Counted from the first letter of the stretch, positions 17,382 through 26,515 are shown. The stretch: 64,000 nt of DNA from Planosporangium spinosum (GCF_049999945.1 NZ_JBLYUB010000017.1:1-64000); one strand, 5' to 3'. Notes: generated by a model from the sequence alone, not told the origin. Translations and numbers: made by a program.

Positions 17382-17411
17382 TTGACACGCCATGAGATCG
17401 GCGCGTATCTA
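17382..17411 (+). promoter_or_regulatory. Housekeeping-type promoter for the GH92 gene
   Basis: TTGACA, 18 bp, then TATCTA. The second operator lies about 17 bp downstream of this -10 box, well placed to block initiation or early elongation. Confidence 0.6.
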
Positions 17412-17427
17412 TTACTCCACGGCGCCC

Positions 17428-17441
17428 TGGCAACGTTGTCA
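17428..17441. promoter_or_regulatory. Predicted LacI-type operator 2
   Basis: TGGCAACGTTGTCA repeats operator 1 (core CAACGTTGTC identical) 121 bp away. Two copies invite looping by a tetrameric or paired repressor; that is an inference. Confidence 0.75.
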
Positions 17442-17474
17442 CACGCTCCCACCACCAGAACGGGAGATGCCAGC

Positions 17475-20258
17475 ATGTCGAACACCCCCGGACCCGTACG
17501 CCTCCTCGCCGGCCCGCTGGTCGGCCTGGCCGTCGCGCTTCCCGCCGCGGTCGCCGTCCCGGTCACCGCGAGCGCCGCCCCGGCGACCGGAACCCAGGCG
17601 ACCGGAACCCAGGCGACCGGAACCCAGGCGACCGGAACCCAACGGCCCGCCGCCGCGGCGAGCCTCACCCAGTACGTCAATCCTTTCATCGGCACCGACG
17701 ACAGCAACTCGCCCAACCCCGTCGGCGGCGGCGCCGGCGGCAGCACCTACCCGGGCGCGGTCGTGCCGTTCGGCATGGTGCAGTTCAGCCCGGACACCCC
17801 GACCGCGTCGCCGTCGGGGTACCGCGACTCCGACCGCACCATCGAGGAGTTCAGCCTCACCCACTTCGACGGTGCCGGCTGCCCCAACAACGAGGACATC
17901 GGCATCCTGCCGGTCACCGGCGCGCTCGGGGCGTCACCGGGCACCAACTGGACCGGCTACGCCTCCGGCTACACCAAGTCGAACGAGGCCGCCGCGCCCG
18001 GCTACTACCGCAACCGACTCGACCGGTACGCCACGGGCGTCGAACTGACCGCCACCACCCGTACCGGCCTGGCACGGCTGACCTATCCGGCGACGACCTC
18101 GGCCGCGCTGCTGGTCAACACCAGTCGCAGCGCCACCGGTAACCGCAGCGGGTCGATCAGCATCAGCGGTACCCGGATCACCGGCAGCGTGACGGCCGGT
18201 GGGTTCTGCGGCTCGTCGAAGACCTTCAAGATCTACTTCGCGATCGAGTTCGACCGGGCACCGACCGGCTTCGGCACCTGGAACGGCGGCACCGTCTCGG
18301 CGGGCTCGAACAGCACCAGCGGCGTCAACACCGGCGGGTACGTCACGTTCGACACCACCGCCAGCCAGACGGTCGCCGCGAAGATCGGCCTGTCGTACGT
18401 GAGCATCGCGAACGCGGGCGCCAACCTGTCGGCGGAGAACCCCGGCTTCGACTTCGCCGGCGTCCGCGCGGGAGCCGACAGCGCGTGGAACACCGCCCTC
18501 AACCGCGTCCAGGTCACCGGCGGAAGCCCGGCCGACCTGCAGAAGTTCTACACCGCGCTGTACCACGTGATGCAGAGCCCGAACGTGGCCAGTGATGTGG
18601 GCGGTCAGTACCTCGGCTTCGACAACGCCGTACACACCGCGAACCACCCCGTCTACCAGAACTACTCCGGCTGGGACATCTACCGCTCCTGGGCGGCCCT
18701 GGTGGCGTTCGTCGCGCCGGACGTGATGACCGACGTGGTGAAGTCGATGGTGCTCGACGGCCAGCAGGGCGGCCTGCTGCCCAAGTGGTCTCAAGCGACC
18801 AACGAGGACTTCATCATGACCGGCGACCCCGGCCCGATCGTCGTGGCCAGCGCGTACGCGTTCGGGGTGCGCGGCTTCGACACGGCGGCCGCCCTGGCGC
18901 TGATGCGCAAGAGCGCCTCCGGCGGCACCACCCAGGGCAGCCCGATCCGGGGCCGCGAGAGCGGTTACGAGTCGCGGCACTACATCACCGAGGACCCGTC
19001 GGACTCGCTGGAGTACTCCGCCTCCGACTTCGCGATCGCCCAGTTCGCGAAGGCGCTCGGGGACACGGCAGCCCACGACACGTACATGACCCGCGCCCAG
19101 TGGTGGCGCAACGTGTTCAACCCCGACTCCGGGTACGTGCACCGCCGCAACGCCGACGGCACCTGGCCGTGGCCGCTCGACCCGGCCAGCCCGAGCGGGT
19201 ACACCGAGGGCAACGCCGCCCAGTACACCTGGATGGTCCCGTACCACCTCGCCGGGCTGATCGACCTCATGGGCGGGGCGCCCACCGCCGTCCAGCGGCT
19301 CGACCACCACTTCACCCAGCTCAACGGCGGCCTGTCGCTGCCGTACTTCTACATCGGCAACGAGCCCGAGCACGGCGTGCCGTGGGCCTACCACTTCGCG
19401 GGCCGGCCCTCGGGTACGTCCACCGCCGTCCGCCGGGTGATGAGCGAGTCGTTCACGACCGGAGCCGGCGGCCTGCCCGGCAACGACGACCTGGGCGCCA
19501 CGTCCGCCTGGTACGTGTGGGCCGCGCTCGGCATGTACCCGGTGACGCCCGGCGCGGACACGCTCGCCCTGCACGGCCCGCAGTTCCCGTCGGTGCTCAT
19601 CCAGCGGCCGGGCGGGAACATCCAGATCACCGGCGGCAGCGCGAGCGCACCGTACGTGCAGAGCCTGGCCGTCAACGGGGTGGCGACCACGCACAGCTAC
19701 CTCCGGTACGGCGACGTCGCGAACGGCGCGACGCTCGCGTACACGATGGGTGCCTCGCCGGGCGGGTGGGGGACCGGCGCGGGTGACGTACCACCGTCGT
19801 TCACCGCCGGCGCCGCGCCGCCGCCGGCCGCGCCCCAACTCGGCCCGAACCTGGCACTGAACCGGCCCACCACCGCGTCGGCGGCCTGTGCCGCCACCGA
19901 GACGGCCGCGAAGGCGGTCGACGGCAGTCTCGCCGGCAACAGCAAGTGGTGCTCGCTCACCTCGCAGGCGTTCCTCCAGGTCGACCTCGGTTCGGCGCAG
20001 AACGTGTCGGCGTTCGTGGTCAAGCACGCCGGGCTGGGCGGCGAGACGACCGGCTGGAACACCGGCGCGTTCACGATCCAGACCAGTGTGGACGGTTCGG
20101 CCTGGTCGGCGGCGGTCACCGTCACCGGCTCACGCGCCAGCCGTACCTACCATCCGGTGCCGACACGCAGCGCCCGGTACGTCCGGTTCACCGCGACGAC
20201 GCCCACCAACAACGGAAACAACGCGACCCGGATCTACGAGCTGGAGGTGTACGGCTAG
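17475..20258 (+). CDS. Secreted GH92 alpha-mannosidase with F5/8-type C domain
   Basis: A signal peptide (MSNTPGPVRLLAGPLVGLAVALPAAVAVPVTASA, given here as two parts: hydrophobic core LLAGPLVGLAVALPAA and AXA-like site TASA) is followed by a short ATGTQ repeat, then the GH92 start YVNPFIGTDD..GSTYPGAVVPFGMVQFSP. Typical downstream blocks are SGWDIYRSWAALVAF, GQQGGLLPKWSQA, NAAQYTWMVPYHLAG, FYIGNEPEHGVPWAYHFAGRP and GNDDLGATSAWYVWAALGMYPV. GH92 enzymes remove alpha-linked mannose from glycans. The last 140 residues (LGPNLALNRPTTASAAC..VDLGSAQNVSAFVVKH..YVRFTATT) form a galactose-binding-like CBM32-type module. RBS CGGGAG precedes the ATG. Predicted control is by the divergent LacI regulator. 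Confidence 0.93.
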   Translation: MSNTPGPVRLLAGPLVGLAVALPAAVAVPVTASAAPATGTQATGTQATGTQATGTQRPAAAASLTQYVNPFIGTDDSNSPNPVGGGAGGSTYPGAVVPFGMVQFSPDTPTASPSGYRDSDRTIEEFSLTHFDGAGCPNNEDIGILPVTGALGASPGTNWTGYASGYTKSNEAAAPGYYRNRLDRYATGVELTATTRTGLARLTYPATTSAALLVNTSRSATGNRSGSISISGTRITGSVTAGGFCGSSKTFKIYFAIEFDRAPTGFGTWNGGTVSAGSNSTSGVNTGGYVTFDTTASQTVAAKIGLSYVSIANAGANLSAENPGFDFAGVRAGADSAWNTALNRVQVTGGSPADLQKFYTALYHVMQSPNVASDVGGQYLGFDNAVHTANHPVYQNYSGWDIYRSWAALVAFVAPDVMTDVVKSMVLDGQQGGLLPKWSQATNEDFIMTGDPGPIVVASAYAFGVRGFDTAAALALMRKSASGGTTQGSPIRGRESGYESRHYITEDPSDSLEYSASDFAIAQFAKALGDTAAHDTYMTRAQWWRNVFNPDSGYVHRRNADGTWPWPLDPASPSGYTEGNAAQYTWMVPYHLAGLIDLMGGAPTAVQRLDHHFTQLNGGLSLPYFYIGNEPEHGVPWAYHFAGRPSGTSTAVRRVMSESFTTGAGGLPGNDDLGATSAWYVWAALGMYPVTPGADTLALHGPQFPSVLIQRPGGNIQITGGSASAPYVQSLAVNGVATTHSYLRYGDVANGATLAYTMGASPGGWGTGAGDVPPSFTAGAAPPPAAPQLGPNLALNRPTTASAACAATETAAKAVDGSLAGNSKWCSLTSQAFLQVDLGSAQNVSAFVVKHAGLGGETTGWNTGAFTIQTSVDGSAWSAAVTVTGSRASRTYHPVPTRSARYVRFTATTPTNNGNNATRIYELEVYG

Positions 20259-20278
20259 TCCGTGGCGTTCCCCAGGGT

Positions 20279-20320
20279 CGTGGCGGGTTTCCCGTGCGGG
20301 GACACGGAAAACCCGCCACG
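20279..20320. terminator. Hairpin terminator after GH92
   Basis: CGTGGCGGGTTTCCCGTG pairs with CACGGAAAACCCGCCACG with one mismatch. It sits between the convergent GH92 and Nudix genes. Confidence 0.8.
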
Positions 20321-20337
20321 ATCATGAGGGAAGGGCG

Positions 20338-20778
20338 TCACCGCAGCAGGGCGCGGTACTCCTCGGAGGCGAGGAAGGTCCGGACCACCTCGTCGACCCG
20401 GCTGGCCAGCGGAAGCTCGACCGCCTCCGCCGGGCCGACGAAGCGCAGCGCCGCACCCTCGCCGAGGACCAGGTCGTCGGCGCGGGCGACGGTCGCGCCG
20501 CAGAACACGTGCCAATCGATGCGCAGCGCCGGGTCGAGGCGCGACGGGTACGTCACGTGCCGGAAGAGCGCCATCTCGCCGTGGACCTGCAGGCCGGTCT
20601 CCTCGCCCAGCTCCCGCCGGGCGGCGGCGGCCGGCTCCTCGCCCGGCTCGACGTGCCCGCCGGGCAGGCCCCACCGGTCGGGGTCGATGCGCGCGTCCGG
20701 CTCGCGCAGTTGCAGCAGGACCGCGCCGTCCCGGTTGACCAGGAGGACGCTGGCCAGACGCAGGACCAAGGGTGCCAT
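20338..20778 (-). CDS. Nudix hydrolase
   Basis: The Nudix box is complete: GGHVEPGEEPAAAARRELGEETGLQV fits G-x5-E-x7-R-E-U-x-E-E-x-G-U at about residues 40-65. The 146-residue protein is a single-domain pyrophosphohydrolase; substrate cannot be read from sequence. It begins LRLASVLLVNRDGAVLLQLREP, as in small MutT-like proteins. Convergent with the GH92 gene, separate from the hemerythrin gene. Confidence 0.85.
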   Translation of the reverse strand: MAPLVLRLASVLLVNRDGAVLLQLREPDARIDPDRWGLPGGHVEPGEEPAAAARRELGEETGLQVHGEMALFRHVTYPSRLDPALRIDWHVFCGATVARADDLVLGEGAALRFVGPAEAVELPLASRVDEVVRTFLASEEYRALLR

Positions 20779-20946
20779 GTGATCACTGTAGGTGCGCACC
20801 GGCGGCCGGCCCCTGATTGGGTCCGGTAACCGACCCGCGTCCTGGGCACACGTCACCCGATCGGATGTCCGCACTCGAAGAGGTGAACCCGGCGGCCCGG
20901 GAGTCGACCGGTGGGCCGGCTCCCGGGCCGGGTCGGCCAGCCGGCG

Positions 20947-20971
20947 GATTAGCGCGGTGGGTACCGGGTAG
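20947..20971 (+). promoter_or_regulatory. Stress-sigma type promoter for the hemerythrin gene
   Basis: GATT, 15 bp, GGGTAG fits the actinobacterial SigB-like pattern GNNT-N14-16-GGGTA. The same -35 and spacing occur at 29928-29952 and 32090-32114. Confidence 0.5.
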
Positions 20972-21005
20972 CGGACCCGTTGACCCCAGGTACCGGGAGG
21001 GCGCC

Positions 21006-21569
21006 GTGAGCACACCGGATAATCGTGGCGAGGATCTCGTCGACGTTCTGATCCACGATCACCGCGCCATCGAGGAGAAGTTCGGGGAGTTGGAGACCGG
21101 GTCCCTCAGCGCGGAGCGGCGTCGCCAGCTGGTGGACGCGGTCGTGGCCGAGCTGGTGCGGCACACCGTCGCCGAGGAGCAGTACCTGTACCCGACCGTG
21201 CGCCGGGTCGTCCCGGACGGCGACCGGATCGCCGAGCACGAGATCCGCGACCACGCGGAGGCCGAGCGGGACATGAAGACGCTCGAACGGCTGGACGCGA
21301 CGGACCCGGACTTCGAGTTCGTGCTCACGAAGCTGATGGCCGAGATGCGCCAGCACCTGCTCGAGGAGGAGGTGGAGCTGTTCCCCCGGTTGCGGGCCGG
21401 TGCCGACCCGTCCGAGCTGCGCGAGCTGGCGCGCAAGGCACAGGCGGTCAAGAAGATCGCCCCGACCCGGCCGCACCCGGCGATGCCGGACGTCCAACCG
21501 GTGAACAAGCTGCTCGTACCGGCCCTCGGCCTGGTCGACCGGATCCGGGACGCGCTGAAGCGCCCCTGA
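21006..21569 (+). CDS. Hemerythrin HHE-domain protein
   Basis: The 187-residue protein has the HHE pattern: LIHDHRAIEEKF near residue 15, VRHTVAEEQYLYP near 52, EHEIRDHAEAERDM near 75 and MRQHLLEEEVELFP near 115, providing the His and Glu ligands of a di-iron centre. Such proteins bind oxygen or nitric oxide or act in oxidative stress. The Lys/Arg/Pro-rich C-terminus is usual in actinobacterial members. The GTG at 21006 follows GGGAGGG. A stress-sigma type promoter lies upstream, which fits a stress role. Confidence 0.85.
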   Translation: MSTPDNRGEDLVDVLIHDHRAIEEKFGELETGSLSAERRRQLVDAVVAELVRHTVAEEQYLYPTVRRVVPDGDRIAEHEIRDHAEAERDMKTLERLDATDPDFEFVLTKLMAEMRQHLLEEEVELFPRLRAGADPSELRELARKAQAVKKIAPTRPHPAMPDVQPVNKLLVPALGLVDRIRDALKRP

Positions 21570-21590
21570 TCGTCCTCGACTGACGCAAAA

Positions 21591-21636
21591 CGCGCCCCTG
21601 GCCGTTCCCGTAGCCACCGGGACGGTCAGGGGCGCG
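21591..21636. terminator. Hairpin terminator
   Basis: CGCGCCCCTGGCCGTTCCCG and CGGGACGGTCAGGGGCGCG form a long GC-rich stem with one bulge between the convergent hemerythrin and pectate-lyase-fold genes. Confidence 0.75.
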
Positions 21637-21677
21637 TCAGCGCACGTACCGCGGATCAGTCCACGTACTACCGCGGA

Positions 21678-23744
21678 TCAGCCCGCGTACAGCGGGACGG
21701 TCCGGCCGTCGCCACGCCAGTACGCCTGCTCCCGACGCAGGTCCTTGGTCACCTCGCCCCGGCGCTGGCGGGCCAGGACCCGGTAGCCGCCGTTGCCCGG
21801 CCCCATCGTCGTGAACGACAGCGACATCGACGCCCCGTCCAGGCACTCGAAGGCGATGTCGTCCGCGCTCGCCGACGACTCGTACACCGCGCCGCCGAGC
21901 ACCTCGGTACGGCCGCCGCGCTCGGTGCGCATCAGCGGGCCGCGCCGCTCGGTCTCCAGGCCCAGCACCCACACGGTCGCCCCGGCGTTGACCAACAGCG
22001 GCGACTTCGTCGCCGTACCGGTGGCGGCGGTGCCCCGGTCGAGGTGGTTGAACTGGCGCGCCCAGACCTGCTGCGGCTGGTCGAACTGCCAACCGGAGGC
22101 CGAGACGTTCTCCAGGTACAGCGGTCCCACACCGGCCTGGGCCTGGTAGCTGGTCCCGGCGTCGCCGCAGCAGTCCACGTCCTTGAGGACCAGCGGGCGG
22201 GCGGTGCGCTGGGCGAACCCGACCAGGCCCGCCGTCGGGGTGCCGTTGCCGGGCGCGCGGGCGATGGTGATGCCGGAGATGGTCACGTCCCGGGCGGTAC
22301 CGTCGTCGACCTGGATGACGGCGGCCGGGGCGGCGGCGTCGCCCCAGGCGGTCCCGGTGGGCGTGAGCGTCGAGCCGAACCCGACGAACTGCCGTACCGC
22401 GCCCTTGACGTGCAGCGGCTTGGAGATCACGTACCGGCCGGTGGGCAGGTACACCACCGGCTTGCCGGAGTCGAGAGCCTTCTGGAACGCGGCGGTGTCG
22501 TCGGTGTTGTCGTCGGGCTTGGCGCCGTACGCGGTGACGCTGACCCAATCCGCCGGCTGGGCGTCGACGAACTCGGGGGCCTCGCGCACCTGAAGGTCGG
22601 TGGCGAGGCTCTGCGCCTCGGGGAACGGGGCGACCGGGGTCTTCGACGAGTACTGGGGCAGCTCGGTGCCGGAAACGATCTTCCCGCTCTGGGTCAGCAC
22701 CGACCGGTACCCGGTGGTGCGGACCCGGCGCAGCATCAGCTCGCCGATGCTCTGTACCCCGCTGAAGTCGGCGGTGCCGCCGGTGAGCGTGGCGTCGACC
22801 AGGGAGATGAAGCCGCCGCGCTCGGTGCTGCGGATCGCCGGCACGGTGTTGGCGCTGGCGAGATCGCGGATGGCCAGCACGTTCCCGGCGTTGTCGATCC
22901 CGGCGATCTTCTGGCCGGACAGGTTGAGGTGTTCGAGCGTCAGCCCGTACCGGCCCTGCGCGACCCGGATGCCATAGTCGAAGCCCTTGACGACGAACCG
23001 GGAGATCAGGGCCGGCCCGGGCAGGCCCCGGGTGATCGACAGGCCGGTCGGGCCCTGGCCGGTGATGGTGAGCCGCCGGATCGACGCGACATTGCTGCCG
23101 GTGTAGTCGATTCCGTTGGCGCCGGGGTTGGCGCCGGTGTCGACGGTGAAGTTCTCCAGCTGGTTGCCGTACCCGCTGGCGCTGCCGGCGCGGCCGACGC
23201 CGGTGACGCTGGCCGTGCCCGTCCGCAGCAGCGGCCGTGCGTTCCAGTGGTCGCCGAAGCCGGCGGCGCGGTCCTTGAGCTTGATGACCGTGCTGTTGCG
23301 CTCCTCGCCGACCAGTCGCAGACCGGCCAGTGAGCGCCCCGCCTTGTCCCGCGCCTCCAGGGTCTTGCTGACCAGGTAGGTGCCGGCGGGCAGGTAGATG
23401 GTGCGGCCGGGGTTCTCGCTGATCGCCGCCTGCAGAGCGGCGGTGTCGTCGGTGCTGCCGTCACCCATGGCGTGGTAGGCCGCCTTGACGTCGACGACCG
23501 CGTCGGCCGGGAAGCGTAGCCGGGGACTGTCGAGGGCCGGGTCGCCGGTCGGGGTCGGCTCGGGAGTGGGTGCGGTGACGGCCGCCGGAGGTCGGACCAC
23601 GGGCGATGGTGGCTCCGCGGCGGCCTGGCTGACGGGGCGTACGCCCACTCCGGCGGTCAGCGCCACCGCCAATCCGCCGACCAGGCTGATGACGGTCAGA
23701 GCCGCCGTTGCCACCGTCTCCGACGATGGTGCTTTCTTGGTCAT
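21678..23744 (-). CDS. Secreted pectate-lyase-fold (right-handed beta-helix) protein
   Basis: A membrane/signal segment (VISLVGGLAVALTAGVGV) and a Pro/Thr linker precede two copies of the pectate-lyase superfamily motif: AAYHAMGDGSTDDTAALQAAI..GRTIYLPAGTYLVSKTL near residue 90 and TAYGAKPDDNTDDTAAFQKAL..KPVVYLPTGRYVISKPL near residue 415. This tandem arrangement is seen in GH55-like and phage-tailspike-like beta-helix proteins. A glucanase function is possible but no catalytic residue can be named with confidence. The protein is probably exported and either anchored or released. GAGGGAG precedes the ATG. No partner genes are obvious. Confidence 0.75.
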   Translation of the reverse strand: MTKKAPSSETVATAALTVISLVGGLAVALTAGVGVRPVSQAAAEPPSPVVRPPAAVTAPTPEPTPTGDPALDSPRLRFPADAVVDVKAAYHAMGDGSTDDTAALQAAISENPGRTIYLPAGTYLVSKTLEARDKAGRSLAGLRLVGEERNSTVIKLKDRAAGFGDHWNARPLLRTGTASVTGVGRAGSASGYGNQLENFTVDTGANPGANGIDYTGSNVASIRRLTITGQGPTGLSITRGLPGPALISRFVVKGFDYGIRVAQGRYGLTLEHLNLSGQKIAGIDNAGNVLAIRDLASANTVPAIRSTERGGFISLVDATLTGGTADFSGVQSIGELMLRRVRTTGYRSVLTQSGKIVSGTELPQYSSKTPVAPFPEAQSLATDLQVREAPEFVDAQPADWVSVTAYGAKPDDNTDDTAAFQKALDSGKPVVYLPTGRYVISKPLHVKGAVRQFVGFGSTLTPTGTAWGDAAAPAAVIQVDDGTARDVTISGITIARAPGNGTPTAGLVGFAQRTARPLVLKDVDCCGDAGTSYQAQAGVGPLYLENVSASGWQFDQPQQVWARQFNHLDRGTAATGTATKSPLLVNAGATVWVLGLETERRGPLMRTERGGRTEVLGGAVYESSASADDIAFECLDGASMSLSFTTMGPGNGGYRVLARQRRGEVTKDLRREQAYWRGDGRTVPLYAG

Positions 23745-23892
23745 ACGCTCCCTCGGGCGAACCGCTGGCAGGCGGCATCACCCTACTCAACCGTCGATGG
23801 AATTCACACCTGCCGGCCGCAGTCGAGTTCGCCATCTCACCCCCAGTCAGGGACAAACTGGGAAATAACGGGTATACGACTGTTGGGGCGGT

Positions 23893-24450
23893 ATGGGGTT
23901 ACCGGGCGGCGCGTTCGCCCGCCCGGTGCGGGCTACTTTCGCTCAGGCGGTCCCTCCGGTCGCCGATGCTGCCGGCGTGATCACCGACCGCCTGCTCGGC
24001 GCGCAGCGGCCGCTGCCCGGCCCTGTTCCGCAGGGTATCCGCCGGGCCTCCGTCCCGCAGGACAGCTACCGGGACTCCGTCCCGCGGGGCGTCTACCGGG
24101 TCGACCGCGGCGGTTACTGCGTGTACGTCAACCCGGCCGGCGCCGCGCTGCTCGGCTGGTCCGCGGCCGATCTGATCGGCCTGGCGATGCACGCGCTGAT
24201 CCACCACCGGCGCCCCGACGGCAGCCCGTACCCCTGGTTCGAGTGCCCGGTCGGCGAGACGCTGCGCGGCGGCGAGGCGTACCGCGTCGACACGGACGTG
24301 ATGTGGCGCCGGGACGGTACGCCGCTGCCGGTCGCGTACTCCTGCGCCCCGGTCATCGGCGCGGACGGGATCGAGGGCGCGGTGGTCAGGTTCGCCGAGC
24401 GGGGCGCGCAGGTGGAACAGGTACGCTCGCAGGCGTGGCCCGGTTTCTGA
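23893..24450 (+). CDS. PAS-domain protein
   Basis: Residues from about 65 form one PAS domain: GVYRVDRGGYCVYVNPAGAALLGWSAADLIGLAMHALIHH, then a loop with CPVGETLRGGE, and VMWRRDGTPLPVAYSCAPVIGADGIEGAVVRFAE. No output domain follows, so it is a stand-alone sensor or a fragment of a split signalling system. The N-terminal 60 residues are low in motif content and the start is uncertain; a GTG at 23977 is an alternative. Its 3' end overlaps the next gene by 16 bp in another frame, suggesting co-translation. Confidence 0.6.
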   Translation: MGLPGGAFARPVRATFAQAVPPVADAAGVITDRLLGAQRPLPGPVPQGIRRASVPQDSYRDSVPRGVYRVDRGGYCVYVNPAGAALLGWSAADLIGLAMHALIHHRRPDGSPYPWFECPVGETLRGGEAYRVDTDVMWRRDGTPLPVAYSCAPVIGADGIEGAVVRFAERGAQVEQVRSQAWPGF

Positions 24451-24872
24451 CGCCCTCCTGGTTGGTGCGCCACCTGCTGATGCTGGTGCTCGTGACCGGG
24501 TGTCTCGCCGCCGGCTGGTGGCAGGTCGACCGGGCCCGTGGTGGCAACATGCTCAGCTACGGGTACGCGTTCGAGTGGCCGCTGTTCGCGGCGTTCGTGG
24601 TGTTCGTCTGGTCCAAGGAGATCCGGGCTGAGTTGCGACAAGGGCAGCCGGAGCCGGAGGATGCCCCGACCGTGGCGGTGCCGGACGACCTGGCCGCGCA
24701 CCCCGGCTACGTACCGTTCGACGCCTCCGCGGCGCTTCGGGCGGCCCCCGCGCCGGATGGGCAGGGGGCCGATGACGGCGATCCGGAGCTCGTGGCGTAC
24801 AACCGGTACCTGGAATGGCTCGCGGCCAACCCCGGCCGCCGGCCCAGCGAGTACCCCCGTTCGGAAGGATGA
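24435..24872 (+). CDS. Two-helix membrane protein of unknown function
   Basis: The 145-residue protein has two predicted membrane helices (LLMLVLVTGCLAAGWWQV and FEWPLFAAFVVFVWSKEI) and an acidic, disordered cytoplasmic tail ending in YNRYLEWLAANPGRRPSEYPRSEG. This arrangement, directly followed by a DUF3817 membrane protein with a 6-bp gap, recurs in actinobacteria as an unnamed pair. The GTG start lies inside the end of the PAS gene. Confidence 0.7.
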   Translation: MARFLTPSWLVRHLLMLVLVTGCLAAGWWQVDRARGGNMLSYGYAFEWPLFAAFVVFVWSKEIRAELRQGQPEPEDAPTVAVPDDLAAHPGYVPFDASAALRAAPAPDGQGADDGDPELVAYNRYLEWLAANPGRRPSEYPRSEG

Positions 24873-24878
24873 CCTCTG

Positions 24879-25217
24879 GTGGAGTCCGCCCTCAAGCGCT
24901 ACCGCGTGATCGCGTACGTCGTCGGGGTCTTCCTGTTGATCCTCACGCTCGTGGCGATGCCGCTGAAGTACCTGGCCGATCAGAGCGCGCTCGTCGCCAT
25001 CGTGGGGCCGATCCACGGCTTCCTCTACATGGTGTACCTGGTGCTCGCGTTCCACCTGGCGGCGCTGGCCCGCTGGCGGTTCGGGTACACGGTGGCGGTG
25101 CTGCTCGCGGGGACGATCCCGTTCCTGTCGTTCGTCGCCGAGCGCAAGGTGACGCACCGCGTGCACGCCACGCTGGCCGGTCGGGGAGCGGAGCCGGTGG
25201 GTTCGACGGCGCGGTGA
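24879..25217 (+). CDS. DUF3817 membrane protein
   Basis: The 112-residue protein has three membrane helices and the conserved GPIHGFLYMVYLVLAFHLA and LAGTIPFLSFVAERKV blocks of DUF3817. Function is unknown; it likely works with the preceding two-helix protein, from which it is 6 bp away. Start codon is GTG. Confidence 0.8.
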   Translation: MESALKRYRVIAYVVGVFLLILTLVAMPLKYLADQSALVAIVGPIHGFLYMVYLVLAFHLAALARWRFGYTVAVLLAGTIPFLSFVAERKVTHRVHATLAGRGAEPVGSTAR

Positions 25218-25254
25218 GCGGGGGCCGGGGCGGCCGGCAGGGGTGAGCGGTTGC

Positions 25255-25701
25255 TCAGCGTTCGAGACCGGCCAGCCGGGAGACGGGTGACTGCGGCTCC
25301 CACTCCAGCTTCTTCTCGAAGTGCATGATCGTGCCCTGCTTGGGGTGGTGGGCCAACCGCACGTTCTCGGCCAACATGCGGATCAGGTGCAGCCCGCGAC
25401 CCTCTTCGGCGTTGGGGTGCGGCATTGACGCCTCCAACATCTCCTCGTCGTAGCCGTGGCCGCTGTCGATCACGTCGATGCTGCAGGTGGTGCCTTCGAT
25501 GTCGATGGTGACTTCGTATTCGTCGGAGTAGGCGGCGTGCTGCACGACGTTGGCGCAGGCTTCGGTCAAGGCGAGTTCGACGTCGTAGCGGATGTCGTCG
25601 ATGACACCCAGCGCGTTGAGCGCGGACCGCACCACCCTGCGGCTGATGGAGACGCTCGATGCGTCTCTCGGTAGGCAAAGCTTGACCGTCACCTGCACCA
25701 T
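25255..25701 (-). CDS. RsbW-like anti-sigma factor / serine kinase domain
   Basis: A single HATPase_c_2 domain: the N-box ELALTEACANVVQHAA (residues about 48-63), G1 box VIDSGHGYD, and G2 region GRGLHLIRML. This is the ATP-binding fold of the RsbW/SpoIIAB family, which binds sigma factors and phosphorylates STAS antagonists. No sigma gene adjoins it, but STAS and STAS-ATPase genes lie 2-4 kb away, so partner switching with them is possible. The ATG at 25701 is preferred for its GAGGGG site 6 bp upstream; a GTG at 25713 lacks one. Confidence 0.82.
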   Translation of the reverse strand: MVQVTVKLCLPRDASSVSISRRVVRSALNALGVIDDIRYDVELALTEACANVVQHAAYSDEYEVTIDIEGTTCSIDVIDSGHGYDEEMLEASMPHPNAEEGRGLHLIRMLAENVRLAHHPKQGTIMHFEKKLEWEPQSPVSRLAGLER

Positions 25702-25988
25702 GTAGCCCCTCACGTTCGGCCGCGACCGGCATCGTCACCGTCGGCGCGACAGAAGAGGTAAATCGCCGTTACGCTACACCGTTCCTCTCCATGGTGCCCG
25801 AGCGTGGCGAACGACAAACCCGAGGGGAGGGCGACGACAAACCCGAGGGAAGGGCCACGTCGCGGGTGCCACCATCGGAAACCGCTCAGGTTTGCCCCGA
25901 ATCGTCCGACGGTTACGGTGTCGGACCCCGGCGCCCACCGGACCGCTCGCCGGACGGGCCCGGGGTCCGGCGCTGTCCGCCGGGGCGC

Positions 25989-26465
25989 TCACGACAGCGC
26001 CGTGGACGGCGCGAACCCGTCCAACTCCTGGCCGAGGAGGTACGTCTCCTCGCCGATCGTGCCGCCCTCGTCGGAGTCGTAGTCCACGGCGATGCGCCAG
26101 ACCCCGTCGCGCCGCCGGCAGACGGTGTGGAACAGCCCGTACCAGAGGCGCTCCTCGGCGTCGGGATAGGCCAGGCTGAGCCGGTAGACGCCGCGTTCGG
26201 ACGAGGCGTCGTCGCCGGTGTGGCGTTCCAGGAAGCGGAACCGGATGTCGAGCCGGCCCTCCTGCACCTCGACCCACTGGAACCACTCGCGCAGGCGTGC
26301 GGCGTACTCGTCGAAGCCGCCGACCCAACCGCCGTTGCCCTCCACGCGGATCACGTCGGGGCAGTGCAGCGCGATGAAAGCTTCCGCGTCGCAGTGGGCG
26401 TACGCGGCGGAGAACGGAATCCAGACGTCACGGTTGATCTGGGCGAGCACGTCCGCATTCGGCAA
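25989..26465 (-). CDS. SnoaL-like / DUF4440 (NTF2-fold) protein
   Basis: The 158-residue protein matches the NTF2-like fold of small polyketide-cyclase-like or ketosteroid-isomerase-like proteins: AYAHCDAEAFIALHCPDVIRVEGNGGWVGGFDEYAARLREWF, then RFRFLERHTGDDASSERGVYRLS and RRRDGVWRIAVDYDSDEGG. No catalytic residues can be assigned and no biosynthetic genes surround it. A tandem repeat lies between it and the next gene upstream. Confidence 0.75.
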   Translation of the reverse strand: MPNADVLAQINRDVWIPFSAAYAHCDAEAFIALHCPDVIRVEGNGGWVGGFDEYAARLREWFQWVEVQEGRLDIRFRFLERHTGDDASSERGVYRLSLAYPDAEERLWYGLFHTVCRRRDGVWRIAVDYDSDEGGTIGEETYLLGQELDGFAPSTALS

Positions 26466-26477
26466 CCGGATCGCTCC

Positions 26478-26515
26478 TTCTTGGGCGCCCCACCGATTCT
26501 TGGGCGCCCCACCGA
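26478..26515. repeat. 19-bp perfect tandem duplication
   Basis: TTCTTGGGCGCCCCACCGA occurs twice in the region just upstream of the SnoaL-like start, close to its ribosome site. Confidence 0.85.

Noticed and set aside
23838..23880. GGGTAT upstream of the PAS gene as a stress-sigma -10 box
   Set aside because: No GNNT box occurs 14-16 bp before it.
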